From Pseudomonadota bacterium (GTDB lineage: Bacteria; Myxococcota_A; Polyangia; Fen-1088), in the NCBI GenBank assembly GCA_023438785.1, contig JAEXQJ010000414.1, positions 1 to 11,041 on the forward strand: a stretch of DNA of 11,041 nt. Reading direction: 5' to 3'. How positions within the stretch are numbered: position 1 is the first letter of the stretch; each line of letters opens with the position of its first letter. Of the stretch, positions 1-7,385 are shown piece after piece. The notes beneath the pieces were generated by a model. That model did no database searches, was not told the origin of the DNA, and was given only the letters and a program-made list of their open reading frames with translations. The position numbers and the translations under genes are program-made.

Positions 1-3000
1 GTGTAGGTCTCATATACCTCCCCTCCGCTCTCCATGCGAACACGGGCCTCCGTCAGATTCCCGAAGTTATCAAACGTCGACGTCGTGGTTGTCTGAACGG
101 TCACCGCCCTCCGCTTCGAAGAAGACAGCACATAGGTCGTCTCCTCAACACGATCTGCGTAGACAAACAGGGCCGTATTTCCAGGCATCTGCCGCTTCAC
201 GGCATAGTGATTCACCGTCTGTGACAAATCGACGCCATCGAGAGAGCGTCGGACCGTCTCCGGCATTCCCGTGAACGGATACTCCTGAGAGTACCTCGTC
301 GTTGTCACGGTTCCTGTTGGGTCGGTGACAATGACCTCCTTGAAGCCTTGCGACCCGCGTCCCATCTGACTGAATCCATCTGCGCTCGATTCCCCCTTGC
401 TCACCCGGTAGTCACGATACCGGTAGCGGGTCGACAGATGATTGCCTGTGCCAGTACCTGTTCGAACTTCCTTGACAAGGTTGAGGGGGACGGAAGCCAC
501 GGCCGCTACCGACGTGTCCCCGGTGTCCGCGTACACAGGGTCGGTCCCCGCGCGGGCAGCCGGGGTGCTCAGCACCGCGTACTCAACCTCCGTCTCCCTT
601 GCCATGCCATTCGGAAACCCGATGATGACCGGCGGCTTGTACGGGTTAAGCCAAGTACCCTTCGCCTTGGCCCCTTTCTCCTTGGGTAGCGCTTGTATCC
701 GGTCTGGAACGCCGTCCCCGTTGAGGTCCATGAACACGTCAAACGGGGCATCCACCCGATGGGGATCGTCGAAATCCTTCACGGGATAGTCGATGAGCTC
801 CGGCATAAGCGCAGTGGGGATCAGTCGGCGATATTGGTTTCCTGGATCCCGCGGAGCCCACAAGGTTCCGCTATTCACAAGCAGGTATCCTCCATTATTG
901 TAGGTCACGACGACGTCGGCAAACCCGTCGCGATTGATGTCAACGAGCTGAAAACGCCCGAGGTCTGAATTACCGAGGTATGGGTTGAGCGAGTAGTGGC
1001 TTCCCGTCAGACTGAAAAAGGTGGATCGGCTGAGACTTGACGAGAACAAGCCACCGGAGCCTTCGGGCTTCACGGCGAGGTCCCCGCGGAAGACCACGTC
1101 CTGTGCGGAGGACGTGTTCGGAATGGGTTCCGGCCAATCCTCGCCGTGCTTGCTTGGATCATAGGAGTCCGGCGGCTCAGTCGTGTTGACGATGACCTCG
1201 TCGTAGACACCGTCGCCGTCCACATCGCCCAGGCCCGCCCTGAACTTCGGCTTTCCGATGGCTCCATCACCGATCTTCCATCTTGAGTGCAGGAACCCTT
1301 TGCCTGGTTGCCCCATGTTCAACGCGTAGGCCACCCCGTCCGGTGCCACAAGGTCAAGCAGTCCATCACGGTTCACGTCTTCAAGGCTGGGCGTCTGCCA
1401 CCTGGCGGTGCCGTTTTCGTAGGCAAACGCGTATCCGAGCGACTTTGTTGGGTTCCCCCCTTGCTCCGCGAAATCCCAGTCGCTCACATGATTCCCATCA
1501 TCTTCAACCAGCCAACCATTTGCCGTCGGTCGTAGGATCTTCACCTTGACCAGGCTGTATCGGCAGTCATCACCGGGGCCCGCGATGCAATCGCTGCCCC
1601 GTTCGGTGATGTTGGTTACCAAGACGAGCTCAGCATTGCCATCGCCGTCTATGTCGACGAATTGCGCGTCAGGCTCATCCACTGTTCTGTCGGCCGCCAA
1701 CAACGGGGCGGCGACCCACTGACCCGGCAGCCGATTATACCAGACTCCGGTTTCGCGTGCGCAAACGGTTCTACTCTCGTTGCAGATTTCCCCCCTATAC
1801 TGGCGGGCAACAAAGTCGGGCCGGCCGTCGTGGTCGAGATCGACGAACACGCTGTTGTTGTCAAGGATCTGGCCGTTGTTATGGTGCCCAAGGAAGGCCT
1901 GGGCCGGGAGAGTCCACCCGGGCTTCTCCTCCCAGCCTGAACCCGTGTTCCGCCAGACCTTCGATTCCGCGCCCTCGATGGACACCACATAGTCCTGGAG
2001 TCCATCGCCGTCCAGGTCGACGAATCGCGTACCGGGGCCGGTCGTATCGGTGGGGAGTTTGTAACCCTCTGGCGCCTCCCAGTCGTAGTTGAAGCCCCCC
2101 CCACTCCACGTGAAGGTCAGGGGTTCGACACACTTCTGTGGGTCAGCGGCCGAGCAGTATTCAATTCTGTCAAGGTAGTCCGGCAAAAGGACGTCACCGC
2201 CCAGGCTTTGGTTGTAGGTGAGAGAGTACTTGCCGGCTGAGGTCGTTATGCTCGCGAGAAGTGCGTTGTTGGGTCTGATCGTCGATTCGCGAAAGCGCAA
2301 CGGCTTTGCGCGCTTGCGCGGTACGTAGTCGAAGCTGACGGTCTGGAACGGGTTCACCCCGTTCTTGCCGCTGCTGTCCGGACTGTGACCGGTGTAGCGG
2401 ATCTCTGTAACGAGGAACCCGCGCTCTGCAATGTCGGTATTGTAGTGAAGGGTGTAATAGTTGCCGTAGCTGTCGCCCACCCAGTCCACACCCCACAGCA
2501 CGGTGACATTGGGCCCAGAAGAGCCTTCGGAGCCATGGGCGGGCAGCCTCACTCGAGCGGATTCACTTCTGCCGTACCTGCGTACCTCTCCTGACTTGGT
2601 CGTGATCATGAAGCTGTCACTGACGCTGTTGAATTCGATCTTGCTGAACTCGGCGAGCTCCGTGGTGAAGGTTCCATCGGACAGTGGTATGAGACGCTTG
2701 CCGTCCAGGCAGACGCCGTCTCCATCCTCATCGCTATAGCCGATATCCGTCATCAGGACGGGCTGCACCCTGCCGTCGGTCACGAACGTCTTCGGGCAGC
2801 GGTGGATGATGGACACACCACCGAGGCTCCATCCCTCCCCAGCGATTCCCGGCCCAGCTTGGCTGTTGTAGACCAGGCTTAGATTGGGGGCCATACCGGC
2901 CACCCCCGGCGGGATGGAAATGGGCACCGTGTACGTCGCCGCGCCGGTTTGAGACACGGATAACGCGCCCCGAAGGACTCCGTTGAATTCTCCGCCAATC

Positions 3001-5321
3001 GGCGGCTCACCATTCTGGGCATCCACCGGATCCGCTGGCTTCGCCGCGAACGGCGCCAAATCAGGAACGATTGTGACCAACTCGTCGCCGACCCTCACGC
3101 CCAGGCCGCCGGTGCCGATGGCCTCGGTGGCGGGCTGTTGCGACTCCTTGCTGGCCCACACCTCCTTTTTGTCGACCACCCACCCTATCTCCTCGCCATC
3201 CTGGAACGTCGCCAGGAACGTGCCGGGGTGACTGCCGGGACGGAAGTAGCTCGGCGGCGCGGGATTGGGATTCAGCACTTCGCTCTGGACGCCGGATTTC
3301 TTGATGAAGACCTTGTTGGATGCCGCGCCGACCTCGGTGACGTTGGTGCTGTCGTAGCCGAAGAGGGCGATGTACTTGTCGCCCTGTTTGACGACGCCGT
3401 CCATGCGCAGGGTGACGCCGCTGCTGGGGGGCGGCAGGGGCGGCGGCAGACAAGAGGGCTCGTCGGTGTTGAGGGGATTCGAGCACACGCCCGTCGCTGA
3501 ATCGCACACGCCCGCGAGGTGGCAGGGGTCGGGCGAGGGGCAACCTCGCTGGACGCAGTTGCCGAATGTCTTGGTCCAGTCAAAGGGTACCGCCACGACG
3601 GTGTTGTCTTGGTGGCTCTCGATTTCCCGGGCGTAGAAGGTGCCCCGGAAAGGCGAGACCATGGTCGCCAGTATCAGCTTGGCGTTGGGGGCGACGATGG
3701 TTCCCGTGAAGATCTGCTCCACGAACAGGTTCTCGGAGCCCAGCGCGACCAGCAGGAAGTCGCCTTCGGGTCCCTGTCCGGCCAGTTCTCCGCGGAGGAT
3801 CACGGCGCCGGTGACGTAGATGACGATCGGTCCCTCCGTCTTGTCCAGGATCAGTTGCCCCTCGCGCTCCAGGTCCAACGACGTCATGAAGTACAGGCCC
3901 GTCCTGAGCCGCAGCTTGGCGCGCGAGTTGACCCTCACTTCCCCGTATGCGCCGGGGTCGATGGCCAGCTCTGGCGTGTCAGGCTGCAGAAGCACGGGCT
4001 CGGCGTCGGAGACCGGCATGCGAACAGACCACGAGAACGAATCCGTCGGAGTCAGGACTGCGTTCCTGATGAGGCGTCCCTTCACCGAGGCGCCGGCCTG
4101 GAAAATGGGTTCGCCGGAGACCTTCAGATCTCCCGCCACCGTCGAATCCGAGCGCAGCACAACGGGTGCGATGCTCGTCACGCTGCCGACCTTGGCTTTG
4201 GATCCAATCTTGGTGTCTCCCTGACCCGCGTTGGAGACGGCGACCGGATCCCCCATGATGTCCAGGATCTTCCCGCGGTCATTGACGCGCAGGCTGTCGG
4301 CGGCACCGAGAGCCACAGCGTCCCGGGTCACACCCTTCGGAAGGGGGATGCTGACGGTGGCCCAGGTCGCCGCGACCGGTGTGGCGGTGGCTTCGGCTGA
4401 GTTGGCCGATCCACCGCAGGCCCCCTGCGCCGAGACGACGTAGTAGTACGTGGCGCCGTTGATGACCGTCCTGTCGACGTAGCTCGGCGCCGGCGCGGAG
4501 AAGGTGTCGGTATAGGGGCCACCGCTGCGCGAGCCGCGTCGGATCGTGTAGGAGGTTGCGCCCGGGACCGCGTTCCACGTCAAACCAACCTCGCCGTCGT
4601 CGACGGCTGTAGCCAGGTTGCCAGGCGTGCCCAGGTCCCCGTCGGCGCCTCCCTCCGGACACTGCGCATCGATGCTGCTGCCCGCATCGGGCGTGGTCGA
4701 CGTTCCGCCCAGGAAGCGCAGGTTGTCGATGAGGTAGGTTCCGGTTGAATCGTTCTGGACGTTGAGGGTGATGGTGAAGCGCAGATCGCTGTACGTCCCG
4801 GAGAGCAGGGTTTGCAGGGCGGGCGGCACGTCGAAGCTGAGCGTGGTCCAGCCGTTGGAGAGCCTGTTCGTGAGGTCGAAGCTGTTTACGATGGTCCCGT
4901 TCTGGCTCGCTTGCACCGAGGCCGAGGGGATATCGACGGCGATGGAGAGGGTGCCCCACCAGTAGGGATTGGCCTGGGTGCCTTGGAACTGGACGTCGAG
5001 CTGGAGCGCGGTGCCGACTCGTGATCCGAGGGAGGAGATCGGGACGGACTGCACGGGCACCCATCCGCGTGGCTGGATGGCCAGGGCGTGCGTGCCTTGC
5101 GATGCCGTGCTCGACGAGCTGAGCGTTCCGGGCTGGCCGTTGAGGATGGCCCAGTCGCTCGTGGGCGCCTCACATTGCAGGATGCGATCGACCTCGGTTG
5201 CGGTCAGCGGCTGAGCGGTCCTCTCGACCGCGCTGTCCTTCTGGCCGCTGCACCCTGCGGCCATGACAAGCGCCGCGACAACGGCAAGACTACTGGCCAG
5301 GGATCCCATCCACTTCGTCAT
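1..5321 (-). CDS. Giant SpvB/FG-GAP-repeat surface lipoprotein, Rhs/TcB-like; C-terminus beyond window
   Basis: Open for 1,773 codons to the left edge, without a stop. The start at 5321 has an AGAGGAGA ribosome site about 6 nt upstream. A hydrophobic signal ends in lipobox AAG-Cys24, so the product is probably exported and lipidated. Approximate order of regions: jelly-roll-like 30-200; fibronectin type III 228-315 (TYYYVVSAQG strand); beta-rich region 320-585 with GTIVAPNAK; Cys-rich linker 588-625, then a Pro stretch; small beta domain 636-730 beginning near YIALFGYDS; SpvB domain 780-1070 (YTVPISIPPG, GEGWSLGG); seven DxDxDGxxD-type loops 1099-1541; then a TcdB/Rhs-like region (SADGFSQMGRGSQGFKEV, FDNFGNLTEA). 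SpvB plus FG-GAP modules are known from TcB/TcaC toxin shells and Rhs proteins, where the following YD repeats form a cocoon around a toxin. A toxin tip is inferred, not seen. It could instead be a non-toxic adhesin. Family assignment is firm; function is not. Confidence 0.93.
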   Translation of the reverse strand, partial: MTKWMGSLASSLAVVAALVMAAGCSGQKDSAVERTAQPLTATEVDRILQCEAPTSDWAILNGQPGTLSSSSTASQGTHALAIQPRGWVPVQSVPISSLGSRVGTALQLDVQFQGTQANPYWWGTLSIAVDIPSASVQASQNGTIVNSFDLTNRLSNGWTTLSFDVPPALQTLLSGTYSDLRFTITLNVQNDSTGTYLIDNLRFLGGTSTTPDAGSSIDAQCPEGGADGDLGTPGNLATAVDDGEVGLTWNAVPGATSYTIRRGSRSGGPYTDTFSAPAPSYVDRTVINGATYYYVVSAQGACGGSANSAEATATPVAATWATVSIPLPKGVTRDAVALGAADSLRVNDRGKILDIMGDPVAVSNAGQGDTKIGSKAKVGSVTSIAPVVLRSDSTVAGDLKVSGEPIFQAGASVKGRLIRNAVLTPTDSFSWSVRMPVSDAEPVLLQPDTPELAIDPGAYGEVRVNSRAKLRLRTGLYFMTSLDLEREGQLILDKTEGPIVIYVTGAVILRGELAGQGPEGDFLLVALGSENLFVEQIFTGTIVAPNAKLILATMVSPFRGTFYAREIESHQDNTVVAVPFDWTKTFGNCVQRGCPSPDPCHLAGVCDSATGVCSNPLNTDEPSCLPPPLPPPSSGVTLRMDGVVKQGDKYIALFGYDSTNVTEVGAASNKVFIKKSGVQSEVLNPNPAPPSYFRPGSHPGTFLATFQDGEEIGWVVDKKEVWASKESQQPATEAIGTGGLGVRVGDELVTIVPDLAPFAAKPADPVDAQNGEPPIGGEFNGVLRGALSVSQTGAATYTVPISIPPGVAGMAPNLSLVYNSQAGPGIAGEGWSLGGVSIIHRCPKTFVTDGRVQPVLMTDIGYSDEDGDGVCLDGKRLIPLSDGTFTTELAEFSKIEFNSVSDSFMITTKSGEVRRYGRSESARVRLPAHGSEGSSGPNVTVLWGVDWVGDSYGNYYTLHYNTDIAERGFLVTEIRYTGHSPDSSGKNGVNPFQTVSFDYVPRKRAKPLRFRESTIRPNNALLASITTSAGKYSLTYNQSLGGDVLLPDYLDRIEYCSAADPQKCVEPLTFTWSGGGFNYDWEAPEGYKLPTDTTGPGTRFVDLDGDGLQDYVVSIEGAESKVWRNTGSGWEEKPGWTLPAQAFLGHHNNGQILDNNSVFVDLDHDGRPDFVARQYRGEICNESRTVCARETGVWYNRLPGQWVAAPLLAADRTVDEPDAQFVDIDGDGNAELVLVTNITERGSDCIAGPGDDCRYSLVKVKILRPTANGWLVEDDGNHVSDWDFAEQGGNPTKSLGYAFAYENGTARWQTPSLEDVNRDGLLDLVAPDGVAYALNMGQPGKGFLHSRWKIGDGAIGKPKFRAGLGDVDGDGVYDEVIVNTTEPPDSYDPSKHGEDWPEPIPNTSSAQDVVFRGDLAVKPEGSGGLFSSSLSRSTFFSLTGSHYSLNPYLGNSDLGRFQLVDINRDGFADVVVTYNNGGYLLVNSGTLWAPRDPGNQYRRLIPTALMPELIDYPVKDFDDPHRVDAPFDVFMDLNGDGVPDRIQALPKEKGAKAKGTWLNPYKPPVIIGFPNGMARETEVEYAVLSTPAARAGTDPVYADTGDTSVAAVASVPLNLVKEVRTGTGTGNHLSTRYRYRDYRVSKGESSADGFSQMGRGSQGFKEVIVTDPTGTVTTTRYSQEYPFTGMPETVRRSLDGVDLSQTVNHYAVKRQMPGNTALFVYADRVEETTYVLSSSKRRAVTVQTTTTSTFDNFGNLTEARVRMESGGEVYETY
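697..2025 (-). repeat. Seven FG-GAP/VCBS-like calcium-loop repeats inside the giant lipoprotein
   Basis: Seven in-frame copies of an acidic loop fall at about 1986-2025 (FVDLDGDGLQDYV), 1813-1851 (FVDLDHDGRPDFV), 1628-1663 (FVDIDGDGNAELV), 1348-1388 (LEDVNRDGLLDLV), 1198-1236 (LGDVDGDGVYDEV), 910-950 (LVDINRDGFADVV) and 697-737 (FMDLNGDGVPDRI). The shared pattern D-x-[DN]-x-D-G-x-x-[DE] is the Ca2+-binding loop of FG-GAP beta-propeller blades. Seven copies fit a seven-bladed propeller following the SpvB domain, as in TcB-type proteins. The propeller closure is inferred. Spacing between loops is irregular (roughly 50-95 residues), so some blades are longer than others. Confidence 0.85.
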
Positions 5322-5396
5322 CTGACTTCTCCTCTGCTCAGTTCTCGACCTAACGACCCTGAAGTTGCGTTTCGGTCGCGCTCGGATCTCGGACAT

Positions 5397-5418
5397 CGGA
5401 ACCCGACGGCGGGTTCCG
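5397..5418. promoter_or_regulatory. Perfect 9-bp inverted repeat in the leader of the giant gene
   Basis: CGGAACCCG (5397-5405) and CGGGTTCCG (5410-5418) are exact reverse complements separated by ACGG. The element lies 76-97 bp upstream of the giant lipoprotein start. It could be an operator palindrome or a stable stem in the 5' untranslated RNA. There is no T-run on the minus-strand side, so a simple intrinsic terminator is unlikely. The inverted repeat is directly visible; its role is not known. Confidence 0.55.
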
Positions 5419-5479
5419 TTCTCGTGTGAATTTCCCTCCGGCGCAGGCGCTGACCTTGTCGTCTCGACGGCGCTGGCTT

Positions 5480-5495
5480 GCACGGACTGCCGTGC
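5480..5495. promoter_or_regulatory. Second perfect hairpin in the giant-gene leader
   Basis: GCACGG (5480-5485) and CCGTGC (5490-5495) flank a 4-nt ACTG loop. Together with the 5397-5418 inverted repeat this gives two short perfect stems within 180 bp of the giant gene's start, both with 4-nt loops. A six-base-pair palindrome in GC-rich DNA can occur by chance, so support is weaker than for the 9-bp element. Confidence 0.3.
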
Positions 5496-5584
5496 TTCAG
5501 CGGGGGAAGCCAGTCGGAGAGGACCACGGGCCTGAACAACAGCGAGGGTCACGGGGGAATTTGGCCAACCTAGACGGGCTCAGG

Positions 5585-5640
5585 CTGTTCGAATCATTAT
5601 TTGTTTTGAATGAGTCAATCAGAATTCGTGATGGAAGAGG
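5585..5640 (-). promoter_or_regulatory. AT-rich patch, possible promoter region for the giant gene
   Basis: This is the most AT-rich stretch of the 5322-6422 spacer. On the minus strand it contains TTGACT followed within about 20 bases by AAATAATGAT, but the spacing to a good -10 box is too short for a clean sigma-70 promoter. It also holds a small palindrome TTGA-N5-TCAA, which could be a regulator site. If transcription starts here, the giant gene has a leader of roughly 250 nt containing both short hairpins. This is inferred from base composition and partial boxes only. Confidence 0.25.
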
Positions 5641-5819
5641 TGGCCCCGGGGAGCGAGGCGCGGAGACCCGCACGGCCCAGGGCGAGCCGCTGGCCTAGCG
5701 CGAACAGCCGTGAGCGCCATCCAGTCGGCGCATCCTTGTATGTACCGGCGGCTCCCCGCGGCCCCGTGTCATTGTGCGGGACGGCAAAGAGATAGCGCGC
5801 GACAGTACGAGACGATGCG

Positions 5820-6210
5820 GGGGTCGGGTCAGAAGATGCGGGTGAGGGGTCACCGGACCACGGGTGTGGGGTCAAGACGTCGCAAAGACGGCCCAACATC
5901 GTGCGGGCGACCGGCCAGGACTCCGTGGGTGGCCGGTCCGCTCACCACGGGTGGGCCGTCGCGGGCGCACGGGGCCCCGGTCAACGGACAGCCAGGCCGG
6001 GCTCAACAGGACGCGGGCCCCTGCCCAATGGTTCGCGGGGAATGCCCACACTGAGCGCGCCGAGGGGCCAACCCGAGCCGGGTGACCGGCCGCCCCGCTC
6101 CACGGCGGCATCACCACTGCCCGGGTCCCCGGCCAACGGCCCCCGACCGGGGGTCAACGAGGCACGGGCCCGGGGTCAACGACGAGAGGGGCAGGCATCA
6201 CCTCGCGGCG
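5820..6210. repeat. Degenerate 22-bp tandem repeat array, about 17 units
   Basis: A recurring anchor (TCAAC, CCAAC or TCACC, usually after GG and before a GGGCC/GGGTG-type G-rich segment) falls at 5829, 5850, 5872, 5893, 5915, 5981, 6003, 6025, 6046, 6068, 6111, 6133, 6154, 6176 and 6198. Steps are 21-22 bp, and the phase is kept across weaker units. Example unit starts are GGGGTCACCGGACCACGGG (from 5847) and GGGGTCAACGACGAGAGG (from 6173). The stretch is extremely GC-rich. Units are contiguous without unique spacers, so it is not a CRISPR array. Plus-strand open frames here are by-products of composition. No coding function is supported. Confidence 0.7.
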
Positions 6211-6392
6211 GGTATGGCCTGCACAGCGCCCGGCTGCAGGCTCCAAGGGCCCCCCGGCCCGTTCGACGCTCCCGTCCGCCTCGACGGTCGACCATGGCGC
6301 CGCAACAAGGAGAGCCACCTCAGGGCGGGAGGCGGCGGCCTGAGTGCCCATGCTCTTCTGCTCTGTGTGTGTAGGTGCTGCACGCGCAGGGA
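6211..6392. other. GC-rich spacer with no identifiable gene
   Basis: This stretch lies between the 22-bp array and the hairpin after the three-gene operon. Open frames cross it on both strands, but none has a ribosome site with a convincing protein, and the 22-bp phase fades out. A short TGTGTGTG run is present at about 6363-6372. I see no RNA gene or mobile-element end here. Confidence 0.5.
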
Positions 6393-6411
6393 ACCCCGGT
6401 GCGGCCGGGGT
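6393..6411 (-). terminator. GC-rich hairpin just downstream of the three-gene operon
   Basis: ACCCCGG (6393-6399) and CCGGGGT (6405-6411) form a perfect 7-bp stem around a 5-nt loop. It lies 11 bp past the stop codon of the last operon gene, which is the expected place for a terminator on the minus strand. No T-run follows, so if it ends transcription it is an atypical, U-poor terminator or an mRNA 3'-end stabiliser. Confidence 0.45.
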
Positions 6412-6422
6412 GCGCTGCGTGC

Positions 6423-6845
6423 TCAGGGGCTCGCTGCCCGGGTCAGGCACACTTCCGCCGGCGTCTTCGTGGAGCCCTTGAATTGCATCGAGAGCGACTC
6501 GAACCCGGGCTTTTCGAAGGTCAAGGTTGCCCAGCTAGAACAAGGCTCGGAGCCATCGGTGTGGACCTCAAAAGACCCCTTGTTGTCGGTCGAGAAGGTG
6601 TCCGACAGGGTCCGCTTGCCGTGAATTCCGCGGTCGATTCTGGTGCTTATGGTCGCCCCGGCTACCGGCGTCGTCGTTCCACATTCCAGGACTCGTCCCT
6701 TCACGACCAGGAAGCAGTCGCCGAACGGCCAAGGACCACACGACGACATGAGCAGGGCGACGGCGACGAGGGCGTGGGTGGCCACGGGGGCGCCTGCGGT
6801 CACCCGCCACCACACCTTGTTTCTCTTCTTCGAAGCTGGGGTCAT
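6423..6845 (-). CDS. Small lipoprotein with carboxypeptidase-regulatory-like domain; third gene of operon
   Basis: The product is 140 residues. A basic N-terminus (KKRNK), a hydrophobic stretch at about 20-33 and the sequence LLMSS-Cys36 look like a lipoprotein signal, so it is probably periplasmic or outer-membrane anchored. Residues about 46-136 read as one carboxypeptidase-regulatory-like/transthyretin-type beta-sandwich: VVKGRVLECGTTTPVAGATIS, then FSTDNKGSFEV, then a closing strand near AEVCLTR. Four cysteines after Cys36 (44, 55, 102, 133) could form disulfides. The start lies 6 bp after the stop of the upstream gene, which implies co-transcription and probable translational coupling; the ribosome site (GGTGAA) is weak. 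The second gene upstream carries a similar fold segment. The specific function is unknown. Domain assignment is by pattern only. Confidence 0.82.
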   Translation of the reverse strand: MTPASKKRNKVWWRVTAGAPVATHALVAVALLMSSCGPWPFGDCFLVVKGRVLECGTTTPVAGATISTRIDRGIHGKRTLSDTFSTDNKGSFEVHTDGSEPCSSWATLTFEKPGFESLSMQFKGSTKTPAEVCLTRAASP

Positions 6846-6851
6846 GGCGGT

Positions 6852-7370
6852 TCACCGGCAAAGAGCGACACCTGCTAGCGAAGCAGGGCCGTTCGAGGCA
6901 CCGAGATCAAAGCTCCATGCCCTCGATCCACCGTGAACCGAGACTTGCCGAACCTTGGCTGTGTCCGCGGAGAGGGGAACCTCTGCAGCCCTGTTCTCCG
7001 GCACCTGGTATTCACCTAGGAGGCCCGCAGGGGTGTCGGGGGATTCCCCTGCTGCTAGCAAACGAACGAGAATCTTCCGAGCACTCCCGCCGACTGTCAG
7101 GCGAAGGATCGATCCTGCCTGGAAATCCTGCGGGGGCTCGAAATCAATCCAGCCCGACCCCCACTGTTGAGACATGCCTATCGTCCCTTCGAGGCGAGTG
7201 CAGTGAAGGGCGGTGGCGGTAGGCGCTGTCGCACGCGGTCCACCGGTGGTTGCCTGGCTGCAACAACTGAGTAGCGGCGAGCAGAACATTGCCGCCAGAG
7301 CGATCGCCAATCGATGCTGGGCTGGCCTGCGTTGTTCAGCCGCCACTATGCGCTGGCAGTTCTCCTCCAT
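6852..7370 (-). CDS. Lipoprotein of unknown function; second gene of operon
   Basis: The product is 172 residues. A fairly long N-region (about 20 residues) precedes the hydrophobic segment LAIALAAMFCSPLLS and Cys36-Cys37, consistent with a lipoprotein signal (LLS-Cys). A Thr/Ala/Pro-rich linker (about 40-55) leads into a compact, probably all-beta domain (about 57-172) with WGSGWIDFEPP, ILRLTVGGSARKILVRLL and a closing LAGVALCR. Cys57 and Cys171 bracket the domain and may pair. Start 7370 has GGAGG 8 nt upstream and lies 15 bp after the preceding gene's stop; only 6 bp separate its stop from the next start. It is therefore the middle gene of a tight operon. The beta domain loosely recalls carbohydrate- or ligand-binding sandwiches, but I do not recognise the family. 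Confidence 0.82.
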   Translation of the reverse strand: MEENCQRIVAAEQRRPAQHRLAIALAAMFCSPLLSCCSQATTGGPRATAPTATALHCTRLEGTIGMSQQWGSGWIDFEPPQDFQAGSILRLTVGGSARKILVRLLAAGESPDTPAGLLGEYQVPENRAAEVPLSADTAKVRQVSVHGGSRAWSFDLGASNGPASLAGVALCR

Positions 7371-7385
7371 GGGTCATGCCTCCGT

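Noticed and set aside
348..968. Plus-strand open frames near the left edge
   Set aside because: All are antisense to the FG-GAP and TcB-like part of the giant gene, where the minus frame shows conserved Ca2+ loops.
3519..4400. 293-residue plus-strand open frame
   Set aside because: It is antisense to the giant lipoprotein, whose frame shows clear domains. The peptide is Gly/Arg/Asp-rich with no family resemblance.
5820..6210. CRISPR array
   Set aside because: Repeats are contiguous and degenerate, with no unique spacers and no cas genes nearby. The same applies to the 43-bp array.
5901..6624. Plus-strand open frames of 157 and 180 residues
   Set aside because: They follow the GC-rich 22-bp array and overlap the third operon gene in antisense. 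The peptides are Pro/Arg/Gly-rich without any domain.
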